The notes under the pieces are model-generated. The model saw only the letters and a program-made list of their open reading frames with translations. It made no database searches and was not told the DNA's origin. Below, piece by piece: positions 51,667 through 64,000 of a stretch of DNA of 64,000 bases (position 1 is the first letter of the stretch; each line of letters begins with the position of its first letter). Position numbers and translations under genes: made by a program. The DNA comes from Malurus cyaneus samueli (lineage: Eukaryota > Chordata > Aves > Passeriformes > Maluridae). Location: the NCBI GenBank assembly GCA_009741485.1, contig CM019236.1, positions 28,572,076 through 28,636,075 on the forward strand, given 5' to 3'.

Positions 51667-53129
51667 AGAAAGAAATAAAAAGGCTGCTTTATTCTCCTGA
51701 TCTACAGAGTCTTTTAATATCATTAGGACTATCTTGGCTGAAAAAAAATATGGCAAACAGAACCATTTGAAATAAAAATGAAGTTTGACAGGAAATATAG
51801 TACAGAACTCATTGTATTTTCATTTGTAATTAAAAAGAAAATTCTTAAGACCTACCCAACCCAGAAATCTTCATTTGTATTTAATATTGTACAGATGAAT
51901 TTCCCATAGGCAATATAAATTTCTTTGGAATTAGTATTTGAATTTTCCCATTTCTTTTCCTTCCAGTTCTCCATTCTATGTTATTTTTAAGCTCCTTTTC
52001 AGACAGATTACTTCCTCTACTGACAGACTAAACTTTTTGCTGTTTCAAGTGAGTTGACTTCTTCTCTTTTTCATTTTGCTTCTGATTCCTTTGGGCAAAA
52101 ACAGTGCCTCTCTAACACACTAGAATGTCAAGAGATTTTATTAATACATTAAATAATTTGGATTGGGATTTCTTGATATGAAACATTGTAATCATAATAG
52201 TTTATTTCATACACTGCTATAACAAAATGAGACTTCATAAAAAACCAAAACCATGATAGGCTAACTTTAGAGGGAAGATAATGGCAGTTTTGTTCAAAAG
52301 TTTGCTATCCTTACTACTAGCATGAAAGAAGTGAGAATGTGTTACAGTACTACATAATATTAAATGAACATCAAGAAAAGTAATACCTGTTTCAAAGTGT
52401 CAGGAAAAAAATAAGGGCTGAGTGTCCTGTGACTGCACTGATTACATAACAGTGCAGGTATTTTATGAGATTAATTAATTTTGAAGTTCTGATACTAAGG
52501 GGGTCAGTCATCGCCTCAGATATGAAATATATCAATAAGGTTGTGAGCAAAAGAAGTGAATAGGAGTTACTACAAAAGGTGAATCACGGTTTTATATTTG
52601 GTTCTTATTTGGATGCTGTAACTTCCACTTTAGGAAAGACACTTGCATTGAAGTAACTAGATCATGAACATAAAAAGAGGGGCCACAACATCAACCGTAA
52701 TATCTTTCTGGCCTGTTATATTCTCTAATTAAGACACCTTGACAAAACATCCTAAAAATGCAAAACTATAATATAATTTCTCCAGATTCTTGCCCCTCAA
52801 GTTCCAGTAACATCCTGTCATTTGTTATAACAGCTTTTGAATTTTTTGGGCATGAATTTCCCTCGTTGAACTTTCTATAACCATATTAATTTTTAACATC
52901 TGAACTGTCAGTTGACAAGGAAATACACATTTTCAAACTAATAACTGTGTAAAGAAGCATGTGCTTCTGTTCACTCTGAACCTGCTATTCTCTAGTTATA
53001 GCTGATATCCATTCTTCATCGTATTTGAACAATTGACATTCTTCCATTTCTTATGCTATACACAACCTTGCCATACCCCTAATTCTCCCTTTTTCTCTTT
53101 CTAGTATGAAAAAACATAATCTGATCACT

Positions 53130-53450
53130 AGCTTCAGAGAAAGCTCCAGGAAGACCTTATTTGGCCTTTCAATTATTGAAGGGGGCTCAAGATCAACTGG
53201 AGTAGAACTTCTACAGAGGCATAAGTGATGGCTCAGGACAATGACTTCAAATTGAAAAGAGGTAGATAAGGCACTGGCACAGGTTGCCCAGAGAGCTGTG
53301 GGTGAACCATCCCTGGAAGTGTTAAAGCCACATAGATGGTTTTCAAGCAGTTTGGTCCATGGAAGGTGTCCCTGTTCATGGCAGGCCTGTAGGAACTGGG
53401 GGGCCTTTAAAGTCCCTTTCTACACAAACCATTCCATGATAACATTGTTA
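53130..53450 (+). mobile_element. CR1 3'-end fragment (in C, first copy)
   Basis: It follows the CR1 3' region in order on the plus strand: 'gaagaccttatttggcctttcaatta', 'ggcactggcacaggttgcccagag', 'ccatccctggaagtgtt', 'ggtgtccctgttcatggcagg' and finally 'cattccatgataa'. It is severely 5' truncated. The frame relic is the last part of ORF2 only. Confidence 0.85.
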
Positions 53451-53520
53451 CGAATGGAGAGGAGGTAGGATAGATTTATGCTTTTTGTCTCAAGCCTTTG
53501 GCAATCAGCAGTGAGTTTAA

Positions 53521-53561
53521 TCCAAAAGGGCCCCACAAACCCAAGGCGCGCTGAACTCTTC
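53521..53561. other. Junction sequence between the two C copies
   Basis: About 41 bases between the end of copy 1 and the start of copy 2. They are present in neither copy, are GC-rich and include GGCGCGC, out of keeping with the surrounding AT-rich DNA. The origin is unknown. Confidence 0.6.
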
Positions 53562-54835
53562 AAAAACAAGCTGGTCTTGCCCTACAATTTTAGTTCATAA
53601 TTTAGCTTATGTTAATAAATAGTGATGGGGTTTACTGATTTTTGGTTCAACTTCACCCTAACACGTAAACTATGCTCACTGCTAGCCAACTTATACCAGT
53701 GCATAAAAGCCCTCACTAGAAACATGTGTTTATTCTTTTATGATCATTATTATTATTTATTTTGTGAATAGAAATTGACAGAAACAACCTTTCTAGCTGA
53801 AGCTCACCTTACTTGCCTTTGTCAATTTTACAGATGATCTGTCCAAATAACTTCTTCCTTTAGTCTTGCAAAGTTTTGCAGTATAAAAAGATTTGAAAAA
53901 CAACTTTCTGTCATACCATGTCACTTCTAATATTCTGGTTAATATATAGCTAGACAGTAACAATTCAGATGAAGGCCAATAAGAGCAAGTGAACTGGGAT
54001 AGACATCTCAGAATTATATTATTGATTTTTGAAAGATTCAGGAAGAGACTTCTGACTCAACAGTGCACCACTAAACAACAAGAAAAATGTATATATTCAG
54101 AATCTCCTCTCTTGACACAGAAGAACAAAATTTAAAATCTAGAAAAATAATGAAATAAAAATAAGTCATATGAGTCATAAGCTCAGTTTTTAGGCAACAT
54201 CCTGGGTCATAGGTTTTAGCACTTCACAGCTACGCTTGAAAACTCTGGAAGGAATTCACTTGCACATGTGTAGACATCTAGTTCCATTTGAGACGTCCTA
54301 TGAAAATTAATTTCCTTTTAGGTATATCTCTGAAAGGACGCAGACCTGTCAGATTTCACAGAGAACACACTGATGTACAGTATTCACCTAATATTTTAAA
54401 TTATACTTCTGTTTCTGAAAATAAAAGACCTACATGGGGTTTAGATGCATTATACCAATGAGAAATCCAACAGGAATAGTTACTCAATTTAGTTCCCTCA
54501 AAATTATTTTGTTTTTCTTTACACGTTTTTAACAAGTTAAAAAAAATATCCAAAAACAAACACAAATACCACCTTATCTGTCAGCACTTGGAAATTTATT
54601 AGAATAACTTGCAATATTAATTAGTTGGTCAATAAAGTCTAACATACATGACAGAGCAGTTGTCTTCTTATTTCCATCAACAGTCTCCTATTCATACCAA
54701 CAAGGCATTTATACTAAAATCTAAACTCTCAGGAAATCCAACAAGGCAATTAATGATTTTGAGTAGTGTGGGGATTAAGCAAAGTTCACAGAATGCAAAG
54801 GAAACCTTACTGACATAAATTTATTAGTCCATATC

Positions 54836-54863
54836 AAAAAAAAAAAAAAAAAAAAAAAAAAAA
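54836..54863. repeat. A-run of 28
   Basis: Partner of the 31-base run in the first copy of C. Confidence 0.9.
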
Positions 54864-56332
54864 GAAAGAAAGAAAATAAAAAGGCTGCTTTATTTCTCCT
54901 GATCTACACAGTCTTTTAATATCATTAGGACTATCTTGGCTGAAAAAAAATATGGCAAACAGAACCATTTGAAAATTAAAAATGAAGGTTTGACAGGAAT
55001 GATAGTACAGAACTCATTGTATTTCATTTTAATTATAAAGAAAATTCTTAAGACCTACCCAAACCCAGAAATCTTCATTTGTATTTAATATTGTACAGAT
55101 GAATTTCCCATAGGCAATATAAATTTCTTTGGAATTAGTATTTGAATTTTCCCATTTCTTTTCCTTCCAGTTCTCCATTCTATGTTATTTTTAAGCTCCT
55201 TTTCAGACAGATTACTTCCTTCTACTGACAGACTTAACTTTTTGCTGTTCCCAAGTGAGTTGACATTTTCTTCTCTTTTTCATTTTGCTTCTGATTCCTT
55301 TGGGCAAAAACAGGCCTCTCTAACACACTAGAATGTCAAGAGATTTTATTAATACATTAAATAATTTGGATTGGGATTTCTTGATATGAAACATTGTAAT
55401 CATAATAGTTTATTTCATACACTGCTATAACAAAATGAGACTTCATAAAAAACCAAAACCATGATAGGCTAACTTTAGAGGGAAGATAATGGCATAGTTT
55501 TGTTCAAAGTTTGCTATCCTTACTACTAGCATGAAAGAAGTGGAATGTGTTACAGTACTACATAATATTAAATGAACATCAAAAAAGTAATACCTGTTTC
55601 AAGTGTCAGGAAAAAAAAAAGGGCTGAGTGTCCTGTGACTGCACTGATTACATAACAGTGCAGGTATTTTATGAGATTAATTAATTTTGAAGTTCTATAC
55701 TAAGGGGGTCAGTCATCGCCTCAGATATGAATATATTCAATAAGGTTGTGAGCAAAAGAAGTGAATAGGGGTTACTACAAAAGGTGATCACGGTTTTATA
55801 TTTGGTTCTTATTTGGATGCTGTAACTTCCACTTTAGGAAAGACACTTGCATTGAAGTAACTAGATCATGAACATAAAAGAGGGGCCACAACATCAACCG
55901 TAATATCTTTCTGGCCTGTTATATTCTCTAATTAAGACACCTTGACAAAACATCCTAAAAATGCAAAACTATAATATAATTTCTCCAGATTCTTGCCCCT
56001 CAAGTTCCAGTAACATCCTGTCATTTGTTATAACAGCTTTTGAATTTTTGGGCATGAATTTCCCTCGTTGAACTTTCTATAACCATATTAATTTTTAACA
56101 TCTGAACTGTCAGTTGACAAGGAAATACACATTTTCAAACTAATAACTGTGTAAAGAAGCATGTGCTTCTGTTCACTCTGAACCTGCTATTCTCTAGTTA
56201 TAGCTGATATCCATTCTTCATCGTATTTGAACACATTGACATTCTTCCATTTCTTATGCTATACACAACCTTGCCATACCCCTAATTCTCCCTTTTTCTC
56301 TTTCTAGTATGAAAAACACTAATCTATCACTA

Positions 56333-56650
56333 GCTTCAGAGAAAGCTCCAGGAAGACCTTATTGTGGCCTTTCAATTATCTGAAGGGGGCTACAAGATCA
56401 CTGGAGTAGAACTTTCTACAGAGGCATGAAGTGATGGTCTCAGGACAATGACTTCAAATGAAGAGAGTAGATAAGGCACTGGCACAGGTTGCCCAGAGAG
56501 CTGTGGGTGAACCATCCCTGGAAGTGTTCAAACCACATTAGATGGGTTTTCAGCGTTGGTCCAATGGAAGGTGTCCTGGTCATGGCAGGCCTGTAGGAAC
56601 TGGGTGGCCTTTAAAGTCCCTTTCTACACAAACCATTCCATGATAACATT
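56333..56650 (+). mobile_element. CR1 3'-end fragment (in C, second copy)
   Basis: The same fragment as at 53,130-53,450, here with 'ccttattgtggcctttcaattatctgaagggggc', slightly closer to the usual CR1 sequence than copy 1. It is not an independent insertion. Confidence 0.85.
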
Positions 56651-56727
56651 GTTACGAATGGAGATGGGAGGTAGGATAGATTTATGCTTTTTGTCTCAGC
56701 CTTTGGCAATCAGCAGTGAGTTTATCA

Positions 56728-57440
56728 GCACAACCAGCACCCCAGGACCCAGTTTCGTTCTCTAGTTCTTTTAATAATAGCCAATTAGGTCTAATTTAAA
56801 ATGAATTCTTGTTTATTAGACACAAGAGAAAAACAGAGTAAGGAGCTTGTGGCAAATTCTGTACTACACAGAAATAAAATAAAAAAACTACTGGCATACT
56901 AAATACAGCAGCTTGAAATAAAGATTCCTACAAGTTCAGGTGCAAAGAAACAGTAAAACTTAGGTTCTATGCATACCTTACCAATCCAATCAGCGGTGGG
57001 AGCATTCACCCGAATCCTTTCCCTCAATTCCTGGAGAGGTAACTGCAAAGTCCATGCCTGGATTTTAAGGAGAGACCCTCACTTGCTTCCAGTGTGTTTG
57101 TGAGAGGCTTCTGCCTTTTGGAAATTCTGTGCATCTTTTATAGAGCAAAACTGAGACTTTGGTCACTGTTATATTTTTCTTTCATCTCCCCCCATAACTA
57201 CCCTCCCTACCAATTCCTGGTTGGGTTCCCAGACTCTCGGGCATGAGTGATAACTCCTGCTGGGTGCTTTGCTCCAGCCTGGGTTATCTCTTCCATGTGC
57301 CAGCCTGATTTGAGAGAGGAAGAGTGGGGTACATCCTACCACAGACATGCTAATGAGATCATTGAATCAGATCTGTTCTACCTAAAGCAGTGTTGTCTGG
57401 TGCCAGGTGCCTCTGTAGAGGAATTCATGCAGAAAGGAAG
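56728..57440 (-). mobile_element. Possible LTR or LTR-like segment, minus strand
   Basis: Read on the minus strand, the segment has a TATAAAAGATGCA box near 57,130-57,142 and an AATAAACAAG signal near 56,808-56,818. It finishes with a GGGTCCTGGGGTGCTGGTTGTGCTGA stretch near 56,727-56,752. A promoter-like box followed some 300 bp later by a polyadenylation signal is LTR architecture. No terminal duplication, partner LTR or coding relic was found, so this remains a suggestion. Confidence 0.35.
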
Positions 57441-57449
57441 ATGAAGGGG

Positions 57450-60400
57450 TAGGGTAAAGAGAGTAATGGAGATGGTTTAGATCTCTTAGTTCTTCAGGTG
57501 ACTGGATCTAAACTAGAGAAAATTGTGTTTCAACAATACCCTTATAGCTTGTGTCTTCAAGCCTAACTACATTAATCAATGTTTCACTATTTTTCCTCAA
57601 TTGGTGATTTTAACAGGCTTTGGTCTTGGTCTTGTTGGATCAGTTTCTGTTCAATTCAGTTGTCTTCGTGTAAACTGTCTTTGGATGAAAATGATAACCA
57701 GAAAAAAACAAATGGAGTTTGTCAAAGAGCACAATCTGAGAATCTGGCAAAACCCACTAAACTACTGAGGCATGAAACTTTACTAATTAAAAATATGTTA
57801 ATCATGAATATGTACATTATTTATAATTTTTTAGTAAAATATTAGATTTTTCTTGGTGAAAATTAGCAATGAAAAGATAGGAAGACTAGTGCAAAGATTC
57901 GGGTAACAAAATTTTTTCACTAGACGAATAGTTCTGCACCTAAATTGTCATTTCCTTCAGGTATAGGCAGCAACGAAATGGAAAACAGAGAAAACAGAAA
58001 CTCCTACGTTTGAAGAAAATAATCCTTAAGATAATTTACCATAAAATGATTAATGTCTTAAGCAGGATTCAGAGATTTCACAATTTATCACTTCATCACC
58101 AGATTATAGAATACTTAATGGAAAATGTAATTGTAAAGAATAAAAATAAATAAAATAAAAATGTTTGACTGAATGCAATCTACATCTGAGAAAATATTCT
58201 GCATCCCATCATTTAGGTGATTCTGATTTAAATTCTTCAAACTCTTGTGTCTTGTTGCGAAGGATACAATTTGAATTTTGAGCTGATTTATTATTATTAT
58301 TATTATTTTTTTTAATGTCTGTGTTGTTGTTGTTTTGTGTTATTGCGGTTGTTGTTTATAATTTTAACACCACCACCATACCCGATGGGTTGGATTTAGG
58401 TTTCTTTAGAAAAATTTGTTAGAATAAACATACACAAATAAAGTCTCTTGTACCAACAGATAATCATAAAGATGGGGCTGAGCTTCAATATGTTTTTCTT
58501 TCAGCCACTGGGTTTGTGCTCATGGTCTTTTTCTACAGCAGTTTTTCTTAGGCCACTCCCACTGCTGTGCTCACTTGCTTACTCTTCCGCAGAAGGAAAG
58601 TACACCCCTCCTTCAGACTGCCTCTGAACGGCTTCTATTGCTCTTTTTAAATATATTTGATAGCATTGTTTTAAAGTATTTTAGACACCATCTCCTTTCC
58701 ATGGCTTTTGTGAGCTGTATTTGTCTTAGTGTCAGCAGAAACCACAAAAAATTCCTGTTATTCATTTGAAATGTTGTCTTAAAAGTGTTTACAGTGTGGG
58801 ATCATGTTCCTCAAGTTTTCTTTTTTGCTTATGGTTACATAAAACTTCTCTCATATCTGTTGATATTTCATAACTCTAGAAATTATTTCCTTTTTAGTTT
58901 TTCTCTTTAAGTTCAAGGAAAAAACAAAAAAAACCCTTCTGTTTGCAATCTCAGTGCTCCCTCTCCATGCAGCAATGTATATTAACGTGATTCTTCCCTA
59001 GATAGTACTCTTTATTAAATGGTTATGAACAAGTTAACTTGTTTAACTGGTGTACTAAACATTTTCTGTGTTAAACTGCATTTTATCCTCTTGTGATTAT
59101 TTCCTAACCACAAACAGGCAACGAATGTAGACACTAGATCCGTCGGAAAGAACATAAATTTTTTAACAATCAATATTCAAAGGACTTAAATGTATTTTGC
59201 ATTCTTGCAAGGACCTAATCATTCTAAAAAATAAAATTTAAAAAAGATAAAAATATAAAATAAAAATGTGGTGTACCAAAACTAAGCGGCTTCAGCACCA
59301 TCTAACCATAAAAATTTGACCACGCCATGGTGTCAGACCTCATAATTATGAGAGCTGTTTGATTTTTTATTTTGCACATGCCTAAGAAGTGACAGGTTTA
59401 TCGTTGGGAACTTGATTTGTGTCCCTCAAAGCTCAAAAGAGCCCAATATAAACACAGAATAAAATTTAAAAAAAAAAAAATTGAACCCACTTAATTTTCC
59501 CAAACAACTTGAGCCTAGCATGGTTAGGTCAAAATAGCGTTTATTTGCTTAAACCCTGGCATGCACGCTCTTCTTCACGGTTCCAAAGGCACTAGACTAT
59601 GGATCTGCTGACAACAAAAATTTAAGTTTTGGTGTTTTTCCCAAAATACTGGTTGCACAAATCACTTAACATAGCCGAGAACTCATTTTACATGAGAGAA
59701 AAGATGCCTGTTGGTATGGTAGCTTAAATATATTCTTTACCCTGTCCATGATCAAGCCAAGCTAAAGAATGGAATCTTGACTTAATAAGACGAGAACAGT
59801 ATAATGCACCAGAGAGACGCCTCTATCAACTGATTATTATGTGTTATCTAACATTCATCACACACTGAAATCACTGGAATACAATTTTGCTTGTTCACAA
59901 ACCTTTAAGGACTGTGCATTCCCTGCCTAACCCACAACATTTTTTCTGCCCAGTTCCACAGAAAAGAGTGAGATTTTCAGCAGGTAGGAAAAGCCTATTT
60001 TTAAGTTCATTCAGCATGAAAAGATATTAAAGTTTGGGCATTTTTTTCCAAAGAGAATTAATGAAGTTTATTTCCCTTCCCCCCCTTTAAGATTCAAAAT
60101 TGTTTCTTGAAGCTTAAAACCACCAAACAATAAAGATCCAAATTCCAGAAAGAACATCAGAAAGAAAGCAGAGGTAGTGAGACAGACTTTATAAAATCTG
60201 TGTTTGAGATACTGTTGCCAGTAAGTTGGCAGAAGCATCTTTGATTGTCAGAAAAATCATTTTCTTGACAGGAGAGGCTAGCCACAGTGAGTGTCATGCA
60301 GAAAAATCAGAGTTAATGGTCCACTATGAAAATTTTGTTAGAAAGTAGAACTAATACTGTCAGCTCAAGTGCAGAGAGACACTTGCATGCAAGACATGTA

Positions 60401-62295
60401 AGAAAAAAAAAATCTCAAAACCACACCAAAACCAGCCTTTCAGTTATGTATGAGAAATGCAAATAACCAGAGTTCACATATTTTCTTGCACAAATGGCCA
60501 AGTGGGTGAAATCCAAATAAACGGGATAGTCTGGAAATGTTGAGCATGTAAACAGGTAACAACAGATTTGGTACTTCATTACCCGAGAGATGAGCACAGA
60601 GATAGCCAGTTTTGCATTCAGAAGGTTTAATTCTAGGCCAGATTCTAACATAAAATGCAATTATCTGAGAGTTTCTTTAGCAGCTACAGATTCACTGTCT
60701 TGAGTATGACATGTATCCCTATCATTGCTAAATCAGAAGAAACACGATGACTAGATACAAAGACTAAAAGTACAACTGAATGAGGATTAACTGGAAATTC
60801 GATGGGGCTCAGATAAATTTCTGTTGCTAAAATGTGGTGACATCTATATTGCCCACTACCTACCATTAAAGCTCAACCTAAGTATCCAAAGGTCCTTCCC
60901 CGTAGCATTTTTTAAAAGGAAAACCTTCTCTTTGGTTGAACAGACAGAGCTTCACTTAAGCTTTATTCCTGAACAGAAAACAAGACCCCAGTCTTCAAAT
61001 ACTAGCTGATGCAAAAGTTCTGTTTGTCTTTCTAGTGGAAAAGACCTAAAAGAGTTAAAGAACATAAGCTAACCATGTGTTAGAGTGAAGGCAAGGACAG
61101 CAATTAGAAACCTTGTTTCACGGAAGGTATAGTTGGAGCCTTTCTGTGCCTCTAAATCCAAAACCAACCTTTGGGCTGGCACTTCATTCTAAGCGGATTT
61201 TCTTCTAAACAAACATGTGCAGAGAAGTAGAATAAAGGCAATGAATAGCTCCTCAGTGCCATGAACAGCTTCTTTCCTAGCAAGTTCAGGCTTCTACAAC
61301 CTCAGAGGCCCTCAAAACCTTTTTTTCTTACAAAGAAACCTCAAGTGATTTTAAAGTGATGAATTTTTTAAGAGCTATGAATTTATTTAAATTGTGGTAA
61401 GCATTTTAAAAGCTAGGAATTCATTTAAATTATATGTGCATCTTTTATCTGGGCCAGCATCTTTCATTTCCAGTCTTCACTGTGGCTTATATTTCCCGTA
61501 CTTAAAAATGAGCTCTCTTCTGTAGTTTGCATAGTACATTATGTGCTTGATGGATCAAGTTCACACTGAAGTCAATGAGTTTGACTCTAGGGAAAGTGCT
61601 AAGCATATTTCCAGCAGGAACTATGATGAAGATTGTTATGATGACATAGTTCCAATTCTCTGAGAGGTATTATAAAGATAACCTATATTTCAGACAACTT
61701 GAACTTTGAAAATACCAATTCGTAAAAGAAATAGGTCCTCAGGAAATCAGTATCATAAGTGATCAACGCAGAAGCAGAAACCTCCAGAGGTTTCAATTGA
61801 AAACTGGAGCAGAGGAAGCGAGATTTGAAGCAGAGAGCAAGCAGAAGCTTGCTAAAGTAGACAAAGGAAGCTCTGTTCTAATGATATAGGGGAGAATGGG
61901 AGCTTCTGGTTGAACGTCTGCATTACCTTGTACTTATTTAATCTTCACCGGTCCGAATAATAGATGACTTCTTACCCATAAGAACAAGTTATAAATGCAA
62001 AAACTGAAGTGCATGAGCAGACATTGTTTTGTGAGTCTTTATCACTATAGAAGAAAAATGAGACAAAAATTAGATATTTGCATAATCGAATTCACAAAGT
62101 GTCACAGGCAGAAAGGGACCTTCAGTGAAAATTTATTAGAGAAACCTTTCCCATTGAGTCACAAGATGAAGAAAGGTTCTCCTTCCCCTTACTTTCAAAC
62201 CCCTTTTCAGAGAGGATCCAGTCTTAGCCCCAGATTTCATCAACAGTTTATGTGTAAAGGATTTGTGTGGATGTAATTGAATAAGTTGTATAAAT
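57450..62295. other. AT-rich unique DNA, no gene seen
   Basis: Short frames only (88 codons or fewer). It contains AATAAA-rich runs at about 58,138-58,160 and a TTA repeat at 58,289-58,306. Confidence 0.55.
58289..58306. repeat. TTA trinucleotide repeat
   Basis: About six TTA units followed by a T-run. Confidence 0.9.
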
Positions 62296-62750
62296 TGGTC
62301 TGCAGGATCAAAGATGGAAAAGGCAGATATATATATATATTAAATACATATGCATTTATTATTATGATTAGACAAAAAGATCTTAGAATTTTTTATTACA
62401 CAGTCAGAGGAGCTATACAACATTATTAGTCGTACCGTGCACCTATTACAATGCAAACACTGCACCAATAATACTTACCAATCAATTCGTATTAAAAACT
62501 AGCAAAAGCCATCTATTAAGTCGAGATTCGACTGTTACTCCCCACTCATATTCGTGGGAACAAAACCGTCTTTCAACCTCAGCACAGGAGTAAAACCCTT
62601 AAAGGGTCATCCCCATTCAAGGAGACACTGTCCACACATACACTTCAAGAAGGGGGATGCTAGAAGACCCTGGTTTTCAAATTTGGAACCGAGCTTTGTA
62701 AAGTAATTATCTGCCAGTCAAAAGTCTCTGGCCAACAGTGTCAGCTCAGT
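62296..62750 (-). mobile_element. Possible retroviral LTR fragment (unconfirmed)
   Basis: The segment has several CpGs (about 62,430-62,580 and 62,690), unlike its AT-rich surroundings. It contains a repeated 'ccaat' theme and, on the minus strand, an AATAAATGCATA signal near 62,350. A 6-bp inverted repeat (AGTCGA...TCGACT) lies near 62,519-62,533. These traits fit a fairly young LTR of a bird retrovirus-like element, but termini were not found and no family match is certain. Confidence 0.28.
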
Positions 62751-64000
62751 AGCTTTAGATAAGTTATCTGTAGAATCACTTGTTTGTTTCTTTATCCCAG
62801 TATTTCACCAGATCTGCCTTATCTTCATCTCTCTATCAAGATGATTAGCTTTGGGAGTGATGAGTCAGACAGGTTTTAGCTTTATTCAAAACTGAAAGCA
62901 GAATGATGTCCCCTTCTTCATTTATCACAGAGAGCTTTGCAAACAGGTGCTTGTTCTGGCTGTTTTACCATACTGCAGGCAGAGTATGCTGCCACAGGAA
63001 GTATAATGAGGAACCAAAAACGCCTCTGTTGTATGCCCTGTGTTGACTAGATGATGAGCAAGATGTTGAGAAGATGTTAAATCCACTAAATCCAAAAAAG
63101 GATAATTTTTTTAATCTCTGTCACTCTGCCACAGCATTCTGTCTTGTTACCTCGGTGGATATGACTGGATGATTGATTGTTTTTTCTTCCATTTCTGAAA
63201 CTCCCATACCTTCTCTAAAGCTCCTCAGAATGTGGGAATAGGAAAAGACAGCTAGCATTGCTACCAGGTTCTGAGTTCTGCTTCAGAAAGTATATGGATC
63301 AAATGAAACAGGATTAATATGAAAGCAGTGTTGGGAATGATGTGCTTCTATGTTATTGTAAAATGCAAACTGCTGCATCACCTTTTTATATATGGCTGAC
63401 TTAACTGTTCTTCCTTTGAAATATCATTTTTCTAAAAGTCAGTTTGGACAGAGGGAAGAGGGTTGATTGTGTTTTGTGTTATTAGGTTTTTCATTGTTAG
63501 CTTCATTTAGTTATTGACATTTTCTCTCTTTTTCCTCTTAATAGCTCAATCTGCTTGAGAGCTTAAGAAATTTTATAAGGATGAAGACTGGAATTTTTTT
63601 TTACTTTTTAATCCTAAACCTGAGGCCTTTGCACCTCAACAGCCAATAATGAAATGGTGAGGTGTTGGAGGATGTAATAATGGAGACACAACACAGCTTA
63701 GTAAGGTTGAAGCAGCGTGAGACAGAATGGAAGCAAACACATACTCATTTTAAATTATTTATGTGATAATATAGTCAAGAAATGAAAAGGAGCTTTCATC
63801 CCAAGACTGGTGAATTCAGCCCCATTTAGCTTTAGTCTAAATACAAAAATTACAACTGAGAAAACAACAGTTCCTCCAGCAGTTACTCAATTTACCATAT
63901 AGACATTTAGAAGTAAAATAGCTGTATTTTCAGCTAAGACATTCTTATGCCTTTGGCTTTAGACTAGTCCTTGGTAGGATCCTAATTTGTTCAGATGAAT
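62750..64000. other. AT-rich unique DNA to the window end
   Basis: No gene or repeat recognised. No open frame of note. Confidence 0.55.

Larger units (their letters stand above)
50355..53520. repeat. Duplication C, first copy
   Basis: About 3.17 kb that is repeated head to tail from 53,562 (offset about 3,207 bp). Start anchor 'aaaaacaagctggtcttgcc'; end anchor 'tttggcaatcagcagtgagttta'. The two copies differ by scattered one-base indels and substitutions. An A-run of 31 at 51,634-51,664 is 28 long in the second copy. Apart from the CR1 tail at 53,130-53,450 no gene or element was recognised. A frame at 51,426-51,770 owes part of its length to the A-run (polylysine). Confidence 0.9.
53562..56725. 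repeat. Duplication C, second copy
   Basis: Direct tandem repeat of 50,355-53,520 with near-identical length. Differences are mostly single-base gains and losses in homopolymers, for example 'gaaataaaaataagtc' for 'gaaattattaataagtc'. The right end at about 56,725 lies where a possible LTR begins. Confidence 0.9.

Noticed and set aside
51426..51770. 114-codon frame with a polylysine stretch
   Set aside because: It crosses a 31-base A-run. In the second copy of C the run is 28 long, nearby indels shift the frame, and it is not preserved.
1..64000. A novel bacterial-type defence, CRISPR or mobile gene system
   Set aside because: No repeat-spacer array, no operon-like gene order and no ribosome binding sites. 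The repeats are those of a vertebrate genome.

Overview
The window looks like AT-rich intergenic DNA from a bird. CR1 non-LTR retrotransposon pieces lie on both strands (about 0.25-1.4, 1.13-1.28, 13.0-14.8, 16.1-17.7, 53.1-53.45 and 56.3-56.65 kb). Decayed ERVL-like endogenous retrovirus pieces of the type common in bird genomes are also present. CpG is scarce in ordinary parts. I found no intact host protein gene, tRNA, rRNA, CRISPR array, or bacterial or phage system. The open frames are short and, where they can be explained, are relics of mobile elements, simple repeats or sequencing noise. The exact species and the names of the repeat subfamilies cannot be read from the sequence alone.

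Layout: 0.25-1.4 kb is a minus-strand CR1 with a plus-strand CR1 nested in it. 1.4-13.0 kb is unique AT-rich DNA with a few hairpins and an unexplained cluster of minus-strand open frames at 11.6-12.8 kb. 13.03-14.78 kb is a large minus-strand CR1 piece that keeps a broken reverse-transcriptase ORF2. Three head-to-tail duplications follow. A: 13,178-~16,000 is repeated at 16,138-~19,200. B: ~30,160-39,400 is repeated as ~19,500-30,155. C: 50,355-~53,520 is repeated at 53,562-~56,725. The upstream copy of B contains a minus-strand ERVL relic (LTR at 26.45-27.03 kb), and so does the downstream copy (LTR at 35.79-36.37 kb, gag and RNase H relics at 34.3-35.2 kb). 39.4-50.3 kb is mostly unique, with a gag-like relic at 41.3-41.6 kb and a GGAAAA microsatellite at 47.5-47.7 kb. 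56.7-57.4 and 62.3-62.75 kb may hold LTRs.

The most striking property of the window is probably technical. In 17.82-~22.4, ~24.1-25.88 and 29.72-30.15 kb, one copy of a duplicated segment stays collinear with its partner but is scrambled by very dense insertions and substitutions, with extra GAGA, ATAT and CACA runs and a sharp rise in CpG. The clean parts of the copies differ mainly by one-base and homopolymer indels. This is what unpolished long-read sequence and false duplication look like. It is not what evolution produces. Genes, frames or regulatory sites called inside these noisy blocks should not be trusted.
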